A DNA stretch of 58,390 bases, from positions 40,232-98,621 of the forward strand of contig NZ_SMYZ01000056.1 of assembly GCF_004919685.1 (NCBI RefSeq), in the 5' to 3' direction. Each line of letters starts with the position of its first letter. Position 1 is the stretch's first letter. The notes under the pieces were generated by a model. It was not told the DNA's origin, did not search any database, and saw only the letters and a list, made by a program, of their open reading frames with translations. A program made the translations under genes and the position numbers. The DNA comes from Mesorhizobium norvegicum (lineage in GTDB: Bacteria > Pseudomonadota > Alphaproteobacteria > Rhizobiales > Rhizobiaceae). This document shows positions 17,318 to 28,347 of the stretch, piece by piece.

Positions 17318-18337
17318 TCAGGATCCCTTGCAGATCGGCAGCGGCTGCGGCGGCGGTGCCGGATGATCCTTTTTGTATTGAGCAATCATCGGCTCGAGGG
17401 TTTTCTTCGGCCAGAATTTCGGAGCGCCGATTTCCTTCAGGCAGGATGCGTTCCAGTAGGTCCCGCGCTTGGCGGCCACCGCGGCGATGTCGCGTGATTC
17501 CGGATAGATGTAGAGCGTCGTCGGATTGTCCTTCACCATCGAGATGATCTGCCGGGCATCCGTCGGCGACCAGCTGGTGCAGCCATTGCTGCGGCCGCCA
17601 GGATAGTCGACCAGCTTGCCGAACGGCACCAGACCGTCATGATCGGCATATGAGCTGTTCGGATTTTTGCGCATGCACTGGGCGCGCAGCACCTGCGCCG
17701 CGTGGCCGCCGATCACCCGCTGCCTGGCGTTGGCGGCTTCGCCTTCGCCGTCGAACTGTATGAAGGTGCGCAGGAAAGCCGCATCCTGCTTGGCGCCGGT
17801 GCTATAAAAGCCTTTGAACGACGTTTTCGCCTCGCGCGTCATATAGGCCCCGCCGGCCGTGAGTTCCGAATCCATCGCGTTGCCGAAGTTCTTCGAGCAC
17901 CGCCTGCCATTCGAGAAATCGACAGTGCCTTTCAGGTTGCGGCCGCCGCCATGACCCGACGAGATCGCGCGAAACGACTGGCTGGCTTCGCAGATGACAT
18001 AATACCGGCGCCCGAGCACGCTATTACCCAGATCGCCTGGGCGTGTCGCATCCATGGCGAAGTAGCAGGGGTTCCTGACCGCGCCCTGCGCCACCTTTTT
18101 CAGGTAAAGCGCGCGCGCCCGCTCCAGCACCACTTGTGAGATCTGACCGTCGCTGTCGCCGACATGGGCCTGCAGCCAGGCTGGAACGCCTGATGGTGCG
18201 GCAGAGGATCGAGCCGACACCGTCAAGGCAATGACGGCGACGAGGAGGCTGAGGATCGGGACGATGCCCAGAGGGACGAATCTCAACCGCACGGGTTCAC
18301 TTCTCCTGCCAAAGCCGTTTACTTGCGGTGTTGCCAC
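17318..18337 (-). CDS. Secreted murein L,D-transpeptidase catalytic domain-like protein
   Basis: This 339-residue protein has an N-terminal hydrophobic segment (VPLGIVPILSLLVAVIALTV) serving as signal peptide or anchor. The mature part contains YYVICEASQSFRAISSGHGGG and later SNGCTSWSPTDARQII, which place a His/Gly-rich strand before a SxGC cysteine. This matches the YkuD_2-type L,D-transpeptidase domain, which cross-links or modifies peptidoglycan through a cysteine thioester. The assignment is by motif memory and is moderate. The coding region and the secreted nature are firm. It is convergent with the hydrolase gene. Confidence 0.65.
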   Translation of the reverse strand: MATPQVNGFGRRSEPVRLRFVPLGIVPILSLLVAVIALTVSARSSAAPSGVPAWLQAHVGDSDGQISQVVLERARALYLKKVAQGAVRNPCYFAMDATRPGDLGNSVLGRRYYVICEASQSFRAISSGHGGGRNLKGTVDFSNGRRCSKNFGNAMDSELTAGGAYMTREAKTSFKGFYSTGAKQDAAFLRTFIQFDGEGEAANARQRVIGGHAAQVLRAQCMRKNPNSSYADHDGLVPFGKLVDYPGGRSNGCTSWSPTDARQIISMVKDNPTTLYIYPESRDIAAVAAKRGTYWNASCLKEIGAPKFWPKKTLEPMIAQYKKDHPAPPPQPLPICKGS

Positions 18338-18686
18338 CGAGAATCAATCATAAAGGGCCTCGCATTATCAGGCGAAACACATCTTGTTTAGCGCCCCCTT
18401 TGTTTAGCGCGCCCTCTCGGAAGCCCGCACGACGCGCGCAAACGGCCCCTGTGCCGACGCGGATGTCTCCGCATCTTTGACTGTCCGCGATTTTCGATCC
18501 GCACGGATTGAGCTATCATTTGATTCTGGCGCGCCCACGCCACCTCCCTCCGCCGGGGAAGCATTATGCATGCAGGGTCATCCGATCACTGAACCGACTG
18601 TTCGAGCACCGCTGCCAAACCGCCGTGCGGTTTGGCAGGGCATAAGGAGGGGTTGCGAAAACTGCTCGCACCAGGAGGTTTTTGCG
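18338..18686. other. Intergenic region upstream of the orphan DnaB-like gene
   Basis: About 350 bases without a supported gene. It contains a short direct repeat TTGTTTAGCGC at 18384-18394 and 18400-18410 (16-base period), which could be paired binding sites for a regulator of either divergent gene. The ORF of the next gene extends back to 18477, but the ribosome site at 18673-18678 argues against that. No promoter match is clear. Confidence 0.4.
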
Positions 18687-19400
18687 ATGAAGCTGTCCGC
18701 GCCCATCCACCATCTCAAGCGTCGAGCCAGGTTGTTGTCTCGCAAGGGCAAGATTGCGCTCCACGAAGCGCTTGATCGTGTTGCAGCCGAGGAAGGTTTC
18801 AGCAGCTGGAGCCTGCTTGCAGCCAAAGCAGCCGAGGCGGCGCCTGCCGGCATATTGTTTGCGCAACTGGCGCCCGGCGACCTGGTCCTGGTCGGTGCGC
18901 GACCCGGCCACGGCAAGACGCTGATGAGCCTCGAACTCGCAATCGAAGCCATGAAGTCCGGCCATCTCGGCGTGTTCTTCACGCTGGAATATACGCAAAG
19001 GGATGTGCTCGACCGGTTTCGCGCCATCGGGGCGGACCCTGCACGGTTCAACGACCACTTCGTATTCGATAATTCCGACGCCATCAGCGCCGACTACATC
19101 GTCAGGAGGTTGAGCTCGGCGCCGCGCGGCACGCTGGTGGTGATCGATTATCTGCAACTGCTCGATCAGAAGCGGGAAAACCCGGACCTGATGGCGCAGG
19201 TTCGCACGCTGAAGGCCTTTGCGCGCGACAGGGGATTGATCCTTGTCTTCATCTCGCAGATCGATCGGTCATACGATCCGGCGAAGAAGCCGGTTCCCGA
19301 CATCAGCGATGTCCGGTTGCCGAACCCGCTGGATCTGTCGCTGTTCAACAAGACATGCTTCCTGAACAGGGGCGAAATCCGGTTCCAGGCAGCGAGCTGA
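18687..19400 (+). CDS. Orphan DnaB C-terminal-like ATPase
   Basis: This 237-residue protein is a single RecA-like ATPase domain. Walker A is GARPGHGKT (residues 70-78) and Walker B is TLVVIDYLQLLDQ (Asp154). The order and wording match the helicase domain of DnaB, including TLEYTQRDVLDRF and a VFISQIDRSYD segment, but the DnaB N-terminal domain is missing. In its place is a stretch of about 45 residues (KRRARLLSRKGKIALHEALD, then AAEEGFSSWSLLA) of a type I associate with a short helical element of toxin and glyoxalase-like proteins. The start is set by AGGAGG at 18673-18678. It is too small to be a replicative helicase. It sits next to oxyR, convergent to it. Confidence 0.75.
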   Translation: MKLSAPIHHLKRRARLLSRKGKIALHEALDRVAAEEGFSSWSLLAAKAAEAAPAGILFAQLAPGDLVLVGARPGHGKTLMSLELAIEAMKSGHLGVFFTLEYTQRDVLDRFRAIGADPARFNDHFVFDNSDAISADYIVRRLSSAPRGTLVVIDYLQLLDQKRENPDLMAQVRTLKAFARDRGLILVFISQIDRSYDPAKKPVPDISDVRLPNPLDLSLFNKTCFLNRGEIRFQAAS

Positions 19401-19421
19401 CGGATCTGTCAAGCAGCCTCT

Positions 19422-20375
19422 CTATTGGGCAGCAGCCGTCAGGTTCAAAAGGTGCGCAACCGATGTCGGATTGTGTTGCGCACGCAGCGCGTCGGCTGAC
19501 TGACGAACGACTTCGGAAATCCGCAGCAGCTGTTTGGCGATCGGGCTGGTGTTGCGCCAGACCATGCCGATCGTGCGCGACGGCTGGGGACTTCTGAAGC
19601 GCGCGATGGAGACCGGCGCCGAGCGTGTCTCCACCGCCACCGCCATTTCGGGGATCAAGGTGACACCGATGCCGGCGCCGACCATCTGCACCAGGGTCGA
19701 CAGCGAGCTGCCGTCCAGCAACTCGCGCGGCCGTGCCGAATGCATGCTGCAGAACGACAGCGCCTGGTCGCGAAAGCAATGGCCTTCTTCCAGCAGAAGC
19801 AGCCGCATTTCGCGCAGCATTTCGCGATTTGGCACCGGCTTTCCCTCGTCCTCGCCGGGCCGGACCAGCACGAAGTTTTCGGCAAACAGCACGACCTCCG
19901 TCAACGATGGTTCGGACACGGGCAGCGCGACGATAGCCGCATCGAGCCGACCGTCCGCCAGTTCCTGGATCAGTTTTTGCGTCAGCGTCTCGCGCACATG
20001 GATGTCGAGGCCGTCATGCATGCGCGAGAGGTTGCCGATGATGGTCGGCAAAAGGTAGGGCGCGACCGTCGGGATGACACCGATGCGCAGCCGGCCGACC
20101 AGCCTGTCACGCGAAGAGCGGGCGAGATCAGCCAGTTCGTCCACCGAACGCAGGATGTCGCGCACGCGCAGGGCAAACTCCTCGCCGAAATTGGTCAGCC
20201 GGACTTGCCGCGGACCTCTTTCGAACAGCTCCGTGCCGAGCGTCTCTTCCAATTCCTTGATCTGCACCGAAATGGCGGGCTGGGAGATCGCACAGGCATT
20301 CGCCGCGCGTCCAAAATGATTGTGCCGCGCCAGCGCCTCGAAATAGCGCAACTGCTTCAGGGTCAGGTTTGCCAT
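19422..20375 (-). CDS. oxyR: OxyR hydrogen-peroxide-sensing LysR regulator
   Basis: This 317-residue LysR protein has its HTH at the N terminus (LTLKQLRYFEALARHNHFGRA). The redox switch is preserved: Cys200 and Cys209 lie in GHCFRDQALSFC, matching Cys199 and Cys208 of E. coli OxyR, so peroxide should form an activating disulfide. It is divergent from katG over 312 bases, the standard rhizobial arrangement, and should both activate katG and control itself. The N-terminal residues start directly at MANLTLKQ. There is no better start. Confidence 0.93.
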   Translation of the reverse strand: MANLTLKQLRYFEALARHNHFGRAANACAISQPAISVQIKELEETLGTELFERGPRQVRLTNFGEEFALRVRDILRSVDELADLARSSRDRLVGRLRIGVIPTVAPYLLPTIIGNLSRMHDGLDIHVRETLTQKLIQELADGRLDAAIVALPVSEPSLTEVVLFAENFVLVRPGEDEGKPVPNREMLREMRLLLLEEGHCFRDQALSFCSMHSARPRELLDGSSLSTLVQMVGAGIGVTLIPEMAVAVETRSAPVSIARFRSPQPSRTIGMVWRNTSPIAKQLLRISEVVRQSADALRAQHNPTSVAHLLNLTAAAQ

Positions 20376-20687
20376 AACCGCACCTTATCTCTGTGATCAG
20401 TAAATCCAACTTAAATTAATCGAGCTGCTTTGCTATAGAGTCTGGTAGGGAGATGAAAGGCAGCCGACGCTACACAGTCCGCATCATCGGTGCGGGCGTG
20501 CGTTCGGGGCTGTTTTTGTTTCAACACAATCTTGTCCAGGGCAAGCTCAGGGCAGTAGGACATTTCGCATATTCGGGCTCCTGACCGTCGCGGCGGTCAT
20601 GGAGCTGACCGTCTCGAAGGGCATTCCAGGCCCTTGTTCACGCAGCCGTTGAGGCAAAGCTCAACACAGCCACGATCGGAGAAAAAC
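20376..20687. promoter_or_regulatory. Divergent oxyR/katG control region
   Basis: 312 bases between the two starts. An AT-rich core at about 20400-20440 holds a possible katG promoter: TTAAAT (20411-20416), 17-base spacer, TATAGA (20434-20439). OxyR would be expected to bind just upstream, but I see no clean ATAG-N7-CTAT site. The katG 5' leader would be roughly 240 bases, unusually long. Nothing else is recognised in it. Confidence 0.4.
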
Positions 20688-22883
<2,196 letters not shown>

Positions 22884-22913
22884 GCGCCAGTCCTCCCAAG
22901 GACCTAAGACCAG

Positions 22914-22943
22914 GGCCGCGTTTCCAGCGATGGGAACGCGGCC
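22914..22943 (+). terminator. Hairpin downstream of katG
   Basis: GGCCGCGTTTCC (22914-22925) and GGGAACGCGGCC (22932-22943) form a 12-pair stem with one wobble and a 6-base loop, 30 bases after the katG stop. The following bases are TTGTCGT, not a full T run, so termination is likely but not certain. Confidence 0.6.
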
Positions 22944-23029
22944 TTGTCGTAAGAGGCCACGCTTTGGTGGATCGTGCCTTCCCAGGCAAGGATGCTATTT
23001 TACCGGCGTAGCGTCTCCGCCGGTGCACC

Positions 23030-23587
23030 ATGATCGAAATCGTCAAACCCGCGCTTGAACATCTGCCGTCCTACAAGGCCGCGCTCGAGCGCGGCTGGTC
23101 GCCGGACAATGTGCGGCTGCTGGAGGCGACGCGCGAGCAGCTTGCGGCGATCGAAAAGGATCCGGTGGCTTTTCTCGCCGACCTCGATGATCCCCAGGCC
23201 AAGGGTGGGCCGATCGCCTTGCCTGACGGGACGAAAGTACCGCGCCTGCCGGGCTTCCGCCGCTGGATCTGGGACGGCGAGGCATCAGGCTCGATCGGCT
23301 TTCGCTGGCAGAAGGGCACGGCAGAACTGCCGCCGCATGTGCTCGGCCATATCGGCTATGCGGTCGTGCCGTGGAAGCGGCGACGCGGCTACGCCACCGA
23401 AGCGCTGCGGTTGATGCTGGACGAGGCGAGGGCGGTCGGCTTGGCTCACGTAGAGATCACCGCCAAGCCGGGCAATCCGGCGTCGCACAGGGTGATCCTT
23501 GCCAATGGCGGCAAGCTCGTCGAGCGTTTCTTCGAGGATGCCGCCTATGGCGGGGTGGAGAGTTTGCGGTTCCGGATCGAGCTGTAG
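23030..23587 (+). CDS. GNAT family N-acetyltransferase
   Basis: This 185-residue protein has the acetyl-CoA binding motif (HIGYAVVPWKRRRGYATEALRLML) with the RxxGxA-type loop, and a later EITAKPGNPASHRVILANGG segment. It acetylates an amine on an unknown small molecule or protein. The start at 23030 has no clear ribosome site in the short gap before it. It is separated from katG by a hairpin and is probably its own unit. Confidence 0.85.
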   Translation: MIEIVKPALEHLPSYKAALERGWSPDNVRLLEATREQLAAIEKDPVAFLADLDDPQAKGGPIALPDGTKVPRLPGFRRWIWDGEASGSIGFRWQKGTAELPPHVLGHIGYAVVPWKRRRGYATEALRLMLDEARAVGLAHVEITAKPGNPASHRVILANGGKLVERFFEDAAYGGVESLRFRIEL

Positions 23588-23675
23588 GGTGATAGCGAAA
23601 GTTGGCGAACGGTGCATGAGAAGTGACAGGGTGATCTCGTCGGATTGAGTTCACCCGCCCTCATTTCGAACGTTT

Positions 23676-23848
23676 GCGCCGCCCCTCATCTGCCTGCCGG
23701 CATCTTCTCCCCGTAAACGGGGCGAAGGGGCTGGTCGCGACCTCGGCGCCATCTCCGCAACGTTGGCGATTCGCGAAACCATCGACGACAGCGTCCTTCG
23801 CCCCGTTTACGGGGAGAAGATGGCGGCAGCCAGATGAGGGGCGGCGCC
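23676..23848. repeat. Large inverted-repeat element, family A, copy 2
   Basis: It has the same ends as the copy at 11730-11909 (GCGCCGCCCCTCAT and ATGAGGGGCGGCGCC). The inner hairpins are TTCTCCCCGTaaACGGGGCGAAGG and its mirror CCTTCGCCCCGTttACGGGGAGAA. Here the loop is TAAA rather than TATAGTG, and compensating changes keep the stem. It fills the 322-base gap between the GNAT and merR genes, where nothing else is seen. Confidence 0.7.
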
Positions 23849-23909
23849 GACGTCGACATGGGAGCGGTATAAGCAGCTGCCCAACGCGAAAGCTGCCCCT
23901 TCGAACCTC

Positions 23910-24326
23910 TCACCCATGCTCGTCAGCGCACAGCGCGTGGTCCGACAGCGCGCGGATGACGTAGCAGTCGCCGACCGTCTTGCCATTGCAGCAGGTGGCG
24001 ATGCGTTCGAGTTCGGCCTCCAGCCGCTTCAGCTGGGCAATCTTCTCCCGCACCGAGATCAGCTGTTCCTCGGCAATCCGGTCGGCGTGGCCGCAGGGCT
24101 GCTCGGGATGGCCGCTCAATTCGATCAGCGCGCGGATGTCCTCGACGGCGAAACCGAGGTCGCGGGCGTGGCGGATGAAGGCCAGCCGCTCCAGCTCCTG
24201 CCTGGAATAGCGGCGCTGGTTGCCTTCCGAGCGCTCGGGCGCCGCGACCAGGCCCATCTGTTCGTAATAGCGGATGGTCGGCACCTTGACCCCGGTGCGG
24301 CGGGAGAGTTCACCGATCGAAAACAT
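23910..24326 (-). CDS. MerR family metal-responsive regulator (ZntR/CadR-like)
   Basis: This 138-residue protein opens with the MerR HTH (FSIGELSRRTGVKVPTIRYYEQ), followed by a dimerisation helix and a C-terminal metal-binding loop. The loop has two adjacent cysteines and further Cys and His residues (CCNGKTVGDCYVIRALSDHALC), plus an earlier PCGH. This pattern fits regulators of zinc, cadmium or lead. It is divergent from a P-type ATPase, and a perfect dyad lies between their starts in a long promoter spacer, as expected for a MerR activator. Confidence 0.88.
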   Translation of the reverse strand: MFSIGELSRRTGVKVPTIRYYEQMGLVAAPERSEGNQRRYSRQELERLAFIRHARDLGFAVEDIRALIELSGHPEQPCGHADRIAEEQLISVREKIAQLKRLEAELERIATCCNGKTVGDCYVIRALSDHALCADEHG

Positions 24327-24338
24327 GAGTTTTGCCTC

Positions 24339-24369
24339 TTGAAGCTCTAGTGACTAGAGCAATTACAGT
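24339..24369 (+). promoter_or_regulatory. MerR-type promoter of the zntA-like gene
   Basis: The -35 TTGAAG (24339-24344) and -10 TACAGT (24364-24369) are separated by 19 bases, the over-long spacer typical of MerR-controlled promoters. Inside it lies the perfect dyad GCTCTAGTGACTAGAGC (24344-24360). This is a textbook layout: the regulator would twist the spacer when it binds metal and so activate zntA. Confidence 0.8.
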
Positions 24370-24433
24370 GCCTGACATCAGTATTCAAGACCCACGCGGC
24401 GACGCCGCGCGGGCAAGACAGACAGGTGATGTG

Positions 24434-26662
24434 ATGACGGCTCCCCTCAGGCAGACACGGTTCAAGATCGGCGGCATGGACTGCGCCTCCTGCGCGGCCA
24501 AGATCGATACGGCGGTGCGTCGCCTCGACGGCGTCGTCGACGTCTCGGTTTCGGTGACCGGCGCCAGCATGACGGTCAGCCATGGTGGCGCACTGCCGGA
24601 AGGCAAGGTGCTGCAGCAGGTGGCGCGGCTCGGCTACGGCATCGTCAAGGCAGAAGGCAGGACCGATGGGCGCGCTTCAGTGGCCAAGGCGCATGACCAT
24701 GCTGATCATGACCACGATCACCAAGGTCACGACCATGACGGCGAGCCGGCCGGCAAGCCGGCTGCCGGTTCCACCCATCTCCACAGCGATGCCGAGCCGG
24801 GGCAGGCGTGGTGGCGCTCCCGCCGGGCAGCGCTGACATTGGCTTGCGCGGCAGCGCTCGTTGCCGCCTACAGCATCGGCCATCTGTTTCCAGTGGCAGA
24901 GCGCTGGGTTTTCCTGGCCGCGCTGCTGGTCGGCCTAGTGCCGATCGCGCGGCGCGCGCTGATGGCGGCATTGGCCGGCACGCCGTTCTCGATCGAGATG
25001 CTGATGACCATCGCCGCGATAGGCGCTGTGATGATCGGCGCCACGGAAGAAGCCGCCGCCGTGGTGGTGCTGTTCCTGATCGGCGAACTTCTGGAAGGTG
25101 TCGCCGCCGGCCGCGCGCGGGCGAGCATCCAGGGACTTGCCGATCTTGTGCCGAAGACAGCGCTGGTCGAGCGGGCAGGCGGCACATCAGAGGTTCCCGC
25201 TGAAGACCTTGCGGTCGGTGACGTGATCGTGGTGCGGCCGGGCGACCGCATTCCGGCCGATGGCGAGATCGTCGAGGGATCTGGTGATATCGACGAGGCG
25301 CCGGTGACCGGCGAGAGCACGCCGAAGCGCAAGGGTGTTGCGGACGCCGTCTTCGCCGGCACGATCAGCACCGACGGCGTGCTCAAGGTGCGCGTGACGG
25401 CGGCCGCTTCCGACAACACCATCGCCCGCGTCGTGTGGCTGGTGGAGGAGGCGCAGGAGGCCAAGGCCCCGACAGAGCGCTTCATCGATCGCTTCTCACG
25501 TACCTACACGCCGGCGGTGCTGGCGGTCGGCGCGCTGGTGGCGTTGCTGCCGCCCGTGCTTACCGGCGGCGACTGGAACGAATGGATCTACAAGGGCCTG
25601 GCGATCCTGCTGATCGGCTGCCCTTGCGCGCTGGTCATCTCGACGCCTGCTGCTATCGCCGCTGGCCTTGCGGCCGGCGCGCGGCGTGGTCTGTTGATGA
25701 AGGGTGGTGCCGTGCTGGAAGGCTTTCGCCGCATCACGGCGGTGGCCTTCGACAAAACCGGAACGCTGACGGCGGGCAAGCCCGTCGTCACCGACATCGT
25801 GGCGTATGGAAGGGATGAACGCACCGTGCTGGCGCTGGCGGCAGCGCTGGAGCAGGGCTCCAGCCATCCGTTGGCCATGGCGATCCTTGACCGGGCCAAG
25901 GCCGACAAGGCGCCGGTGCCGCCGGCGCTCTCGGCAAAGGCGATCTCGGGCAAGGGGGTCGAGGGCAGCGTCGGCGGCGTCGCCGTCTTCCTCGGCTCGG
26001 GCCCGGCGGCGGGCGAACGTGCCGACATGACCGAAGCGCAGCGCCTTGCCGTCGACAGCCTCAATGGCCAAGGCAAGACCGTCTCGGTGCTGGTGGCCGA
26101 TGGCGTGGTGGCCGGGCTGATCGCCATGCGCGACGAGCCGCGGCCGGATGCGGCGGCCGGGATCGCGGCGCTCAAGGCCGAGGGCATCCGCGCGGTGATG
26201 CTGACCGGCGACAACCGCCGCACGGCGCAAGCCATCGCCGCTTCGCTTGGCATAGAGGCGCGGGCGGAGCTGTTGCCGCAGGACAAGCAGCGCATCGTCG
26301 GTGAATTGCAGCGCGAGGGGCTCAAGGTTGCCAAGGTCGGCGACGGCATCAACGATGCGCCGGCGCTGGCCGCCGCCGACATCGGCATCGCCATGGGTGG
26401 CGGCACCGATGTGGCGCTGGAAACGGCCGACGCGGCGATCCTGCATGGCCGCGTCATGGACGTCGCGCGCATGGTAAAACTGTCGCGGGCGGTGATGGCC
26501 AATATCAGCCAGAACATCAGCGTGGCGCTCGGGTTGAAGGCAGTGTTCCTGGTCACCACCATTTTAGGCATCACCGGCCTGTGGCCGGCGATCCTGGCCG
26601 ATACCGGCGCCACCGTGCTGGTCACCGCCAACGCCATGCGCCTGTTGCGCTGGCGCGGGTGA
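24434..26662 (+). CDS. zntA: Heavy-metal-translocating P-type ATPase (Zn/Cd/Pb efflux)
   Basis: This 742-residue P1B-type ATPase exports soft divalent metals. An N-terminal HMA domain has GGMDCASC with Cys17 and Cys20. A His/Asp-rich stretch at about residues 87-101 can bind metal. The membrane CPC motif is Cys396-Pro397-Cys398, the phosphorylated Asp440 is in DKTGTLT, and GDGIND lies at about 636-641. The C-terminal membrane segment keeps the Lys and Asp of the Zn/Cd subgroup (GLKAVFL, LADTGATV). I chose the ATG at 24434 over 24332 because the extra residues lie in the promoter. It is controlled by the divergent MerR protein. Confidence 0.92.
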   Translation: MTAPLRQTRFKIGGMDCASCAAKIDTAVRRLDGVVDVSVSVTGASMTVSHGGALPEGKVLQQVARLGYGIVKAEGRTDGRASVAKAHDHADHDHDHQGHDHDGEPAGKPAAGSTHLHSDAEPGQAWWRSRRAALTLACAAALVAAYSIGHLFPVAERWVFLAALLVGLVPIARRALMAALAGTPFSIEMLMTIAAIGAVMIGATEEAAAVVVLFLIGELLEGVAAGRARASIQGLADLVPKTALVERAGGTSEVPAEDLAVGDVIVVRPGDRIPADGEIVEGSGDIDEAPVTGESTPKRKGVADAVFAGTISTDGVLKVRVTAAASDNTIARVVWLVEEAQEAKAPTERFIDRFSRTYTPAVLAVGALVALLPPVLTGGDWNEWIYKGLAILLIGCPCALVISTPAAIAAGLAAGARRGLLMKGGAVLEGFRRITAVAFDKTGTLTAGKPVVTDIVAYGRDERTVLALAAALEQGSSHPLAMAILDRAKADKAPVPPALSAKAISGKGVEGSVGGVAVFLGSGPAAGERADMTEAQRLAVDSLNGQGKTVSVLVADGVVAGLIAMRDEPRPDAAAGIAALKAEGIRAVMLTGDNRRTAQAIAASLGIEARAELLPQDKQRIVGELQREGLKVAKVGDGINDAPALAAADIGIAMGGGTDVALETADAAILHGRVMDVARMVKLSRAVMANISQNISVALGLKAVFLVTTILGITGLWPAILADTGATVLVTANAMRLLRWRG

Positions 26663-26680
26663 GGTCGCTTGGTGTGCGCG

Positions 26681-27865
26681 CTACTCGGCTGGGGCCGTCA
26701 GCGGCGGCGTGGCGTTGCTGCGCCCTTCCCAGACATAGGAGGCGAGCGCCACCGCGACGGCGACCAGCATCGCGATGACGCCGAGCAATGGCAGGCTGCG
26801 ATAGCCATAGCCGCTGTTCAGCATGGCGGCGCCCAATGACGCGGCAAGCGCGATGCCGACATTGAAGCCGGACGGAATGAGCGATGAAGCGAGGTTCGAG
26901 GCGTCGGCCGTCCAGGCCAGGATGCGGGTCTGGATCGGTGTGCCGATGGCGAAGTTGAGACCACCCCAGATGACGATCGCGACAACCATCGGCAGGGGAT
27001 ACGGGCTGACGGCATAGATGACGGCCAGCGTCACCGCCTGCAAGCCCAGCATGGTGATCAATGACGGCATCAGCTTCCAGTCGGAGAGCTTGCCGCCAAG
27101 GAAGACTCCGAGCGTCGCGCCGACGCCGTTGAGCAGCAGCACCCACGGCACCAGGTTCTCGTCGAGCCCGGTGACCTCCAGCAGTGTCGGGGTGATGTAG
27201 GTGAACAGGCCGAACTGGCCGATCATCAGCATCAGCATCAGGATCAGCGATGTCCAGACCTGCTGGCGGGCCAGCACGCGAACCTCGCGGGCGAAACCGG
27301 CGGGCCTGGCCGACGACCCGGTGGTGCGCGGCAAAAGCGCTGCCATGGCAAGCGTTGCCGCCACGCCCAGTGCGCACATCACCCAGAAGGTCGCGCGCCA
27401 GCCCCAGATGTTGCCGATCGCGGTGCCGGCGGGCACGCCGATGACGTTGGAGACGGTGAGGCCGGACAGGATGACGGCAACCGCCATGCCGCGCTGGTCC
27501 TCGCGCACAAGACCGACGGCGACGACCATGGCGACGCCGAAATAGGCGCCATGCGCGACCGCAACGGCAATGCGCAACAAAAGCATCGAGGTGAAGTCGG
27601 GCGCCAGCGCGCAGGCCGCCTGGCCGATGGTGAAGGCGATGGCGAGACCGAGCAGCAAGGTCTTGCGCGATAGCGACTTGGTGGCGAGCGCCAGCAGCGG
27701 ACCGCCGATGGCAATGCCGCAGGCATAGCCGGAGACGAGATAGCCGGATGTGGGCACTGATACGCCAAGTCCCTCAGCCACCTGCGGCAGCACGCCGGCA
27801 ATGACGAATTCGGTTGTGCCGAAGGCAAAGGCGGCGATGAACAGGGCGATGAGCGGAAGCGACAT
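26681..27865 (-). CDS. MFS transporter, DHA1 family
   Basis: This 394-residue transporter has about 12 hydrophobic segments and starts MSLPLIALFIAAFAFGTTEFVIAG, the typical opening of the DHA1/AraJ-YdhP branch of drug or sugar efflux proteins. It keeps the FGTTEFVIAGVLP motif and a PLLALATKSLSRK loop in place of the usual motif A. Its last codon ends 18 bases after the zntA stop, so the two genes converge. The substrate is not predictable. Confidence 0.85.
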   Translation of the reverse strand: MSLPLIALFIAAFAFGTTEFVIAGVLPQVAEGLGVSVPTSGYLVSGYACGIAIGGPLLALATKSLSRKTLLLGLAIAFTIGQAACALAPDFTSMLLLRIAVAVAHGAYFGVAMVVAVGLVREDQRGMAVAVILSGLTVSNVIGVPAGTAIGNIWGWRATFWVMCALGVAATLAMAALLPRTTGSSARPAGFAREVRVLARQQVWTSLILMLMLMIGQFGLFTYITPTLLEVTGLDENLVPWVLLLNGVGATLGVFLGGKLSDWKLMPSLITMLGLQAVTLAVIYAVSPYPLPMVVAIVIWGGLNFAIGTPIQTRILAWTADASNLASSLIPSGFNVGIALAASLGAAMLNSGYGYRSLPLLGVIAMLVAVAVALASYVWEGRSNATPPLTAPAE

Positions 27866-28031
27866 GGCGGGAAGCGATCCTGAGCAAAGCGCCTCAAACC
27901 ACGGATGGGCTTTGCGGGCAATCCAGAAATTGTTGGCGCCGCTTTAGCTTTTCTTCATCGGGTTCTCGATCGTCACCTGCACGCGCGACGGTCGGGTGAG
28001 GGCGCGCCGGCTCGGTCTTGCGCCGAGGCCG

Positions 28032-28241
28032 CTATGCTGCGGTCTTGCGCCCGTAGGGAATCTTGAGCCATGCCCGTTCGTGAAGATAATAGAGCAGCGA
28101 TTTGGTGACGACCTCGGTCAGGCCGATGGTCGCGGCAAGCTTGATGCTTCCTGTCACGACCAGTGAAATGATGATCGTGTCGATGGTGCCGGTCACGCGC
28201 CAGGAGAGCGCCTTGGCGAAACTGCGCGAATGGGTGTCCAT
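28032..28241 (-). CDS. DUF2061 domain-containing small membrane protein
   Basis: This 69-residue protein matches DUF2061: SFAKALSWRVTGTIDTIIISLVVTGS, then a helix ending KSLLYYLHERAWLKI. Two hydrophobic segments suggest a small inner-membrane protein. The function is unknown. A strong GGAGGAAATCG site precedes the ATG, which supports this start. Confidence 0.85.
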   Translation of the reverse strand: MDTHSRSFAKALSWRVTGTIDTIIISLVVTGSIKLAATIGLTEVVTKSLLYYLHERAWLKIPYGRKTAA

Positions 28242-28347
28242 CGATTTCCTCCGAAAGGCTGGGCCAATGGACCCTTATCCCGACTGGAGGAAACAGAGCA
28301 AAGATATTTTGCCGCCGAAACGAAGACAGTGCTTGACGGTGTCGTGA

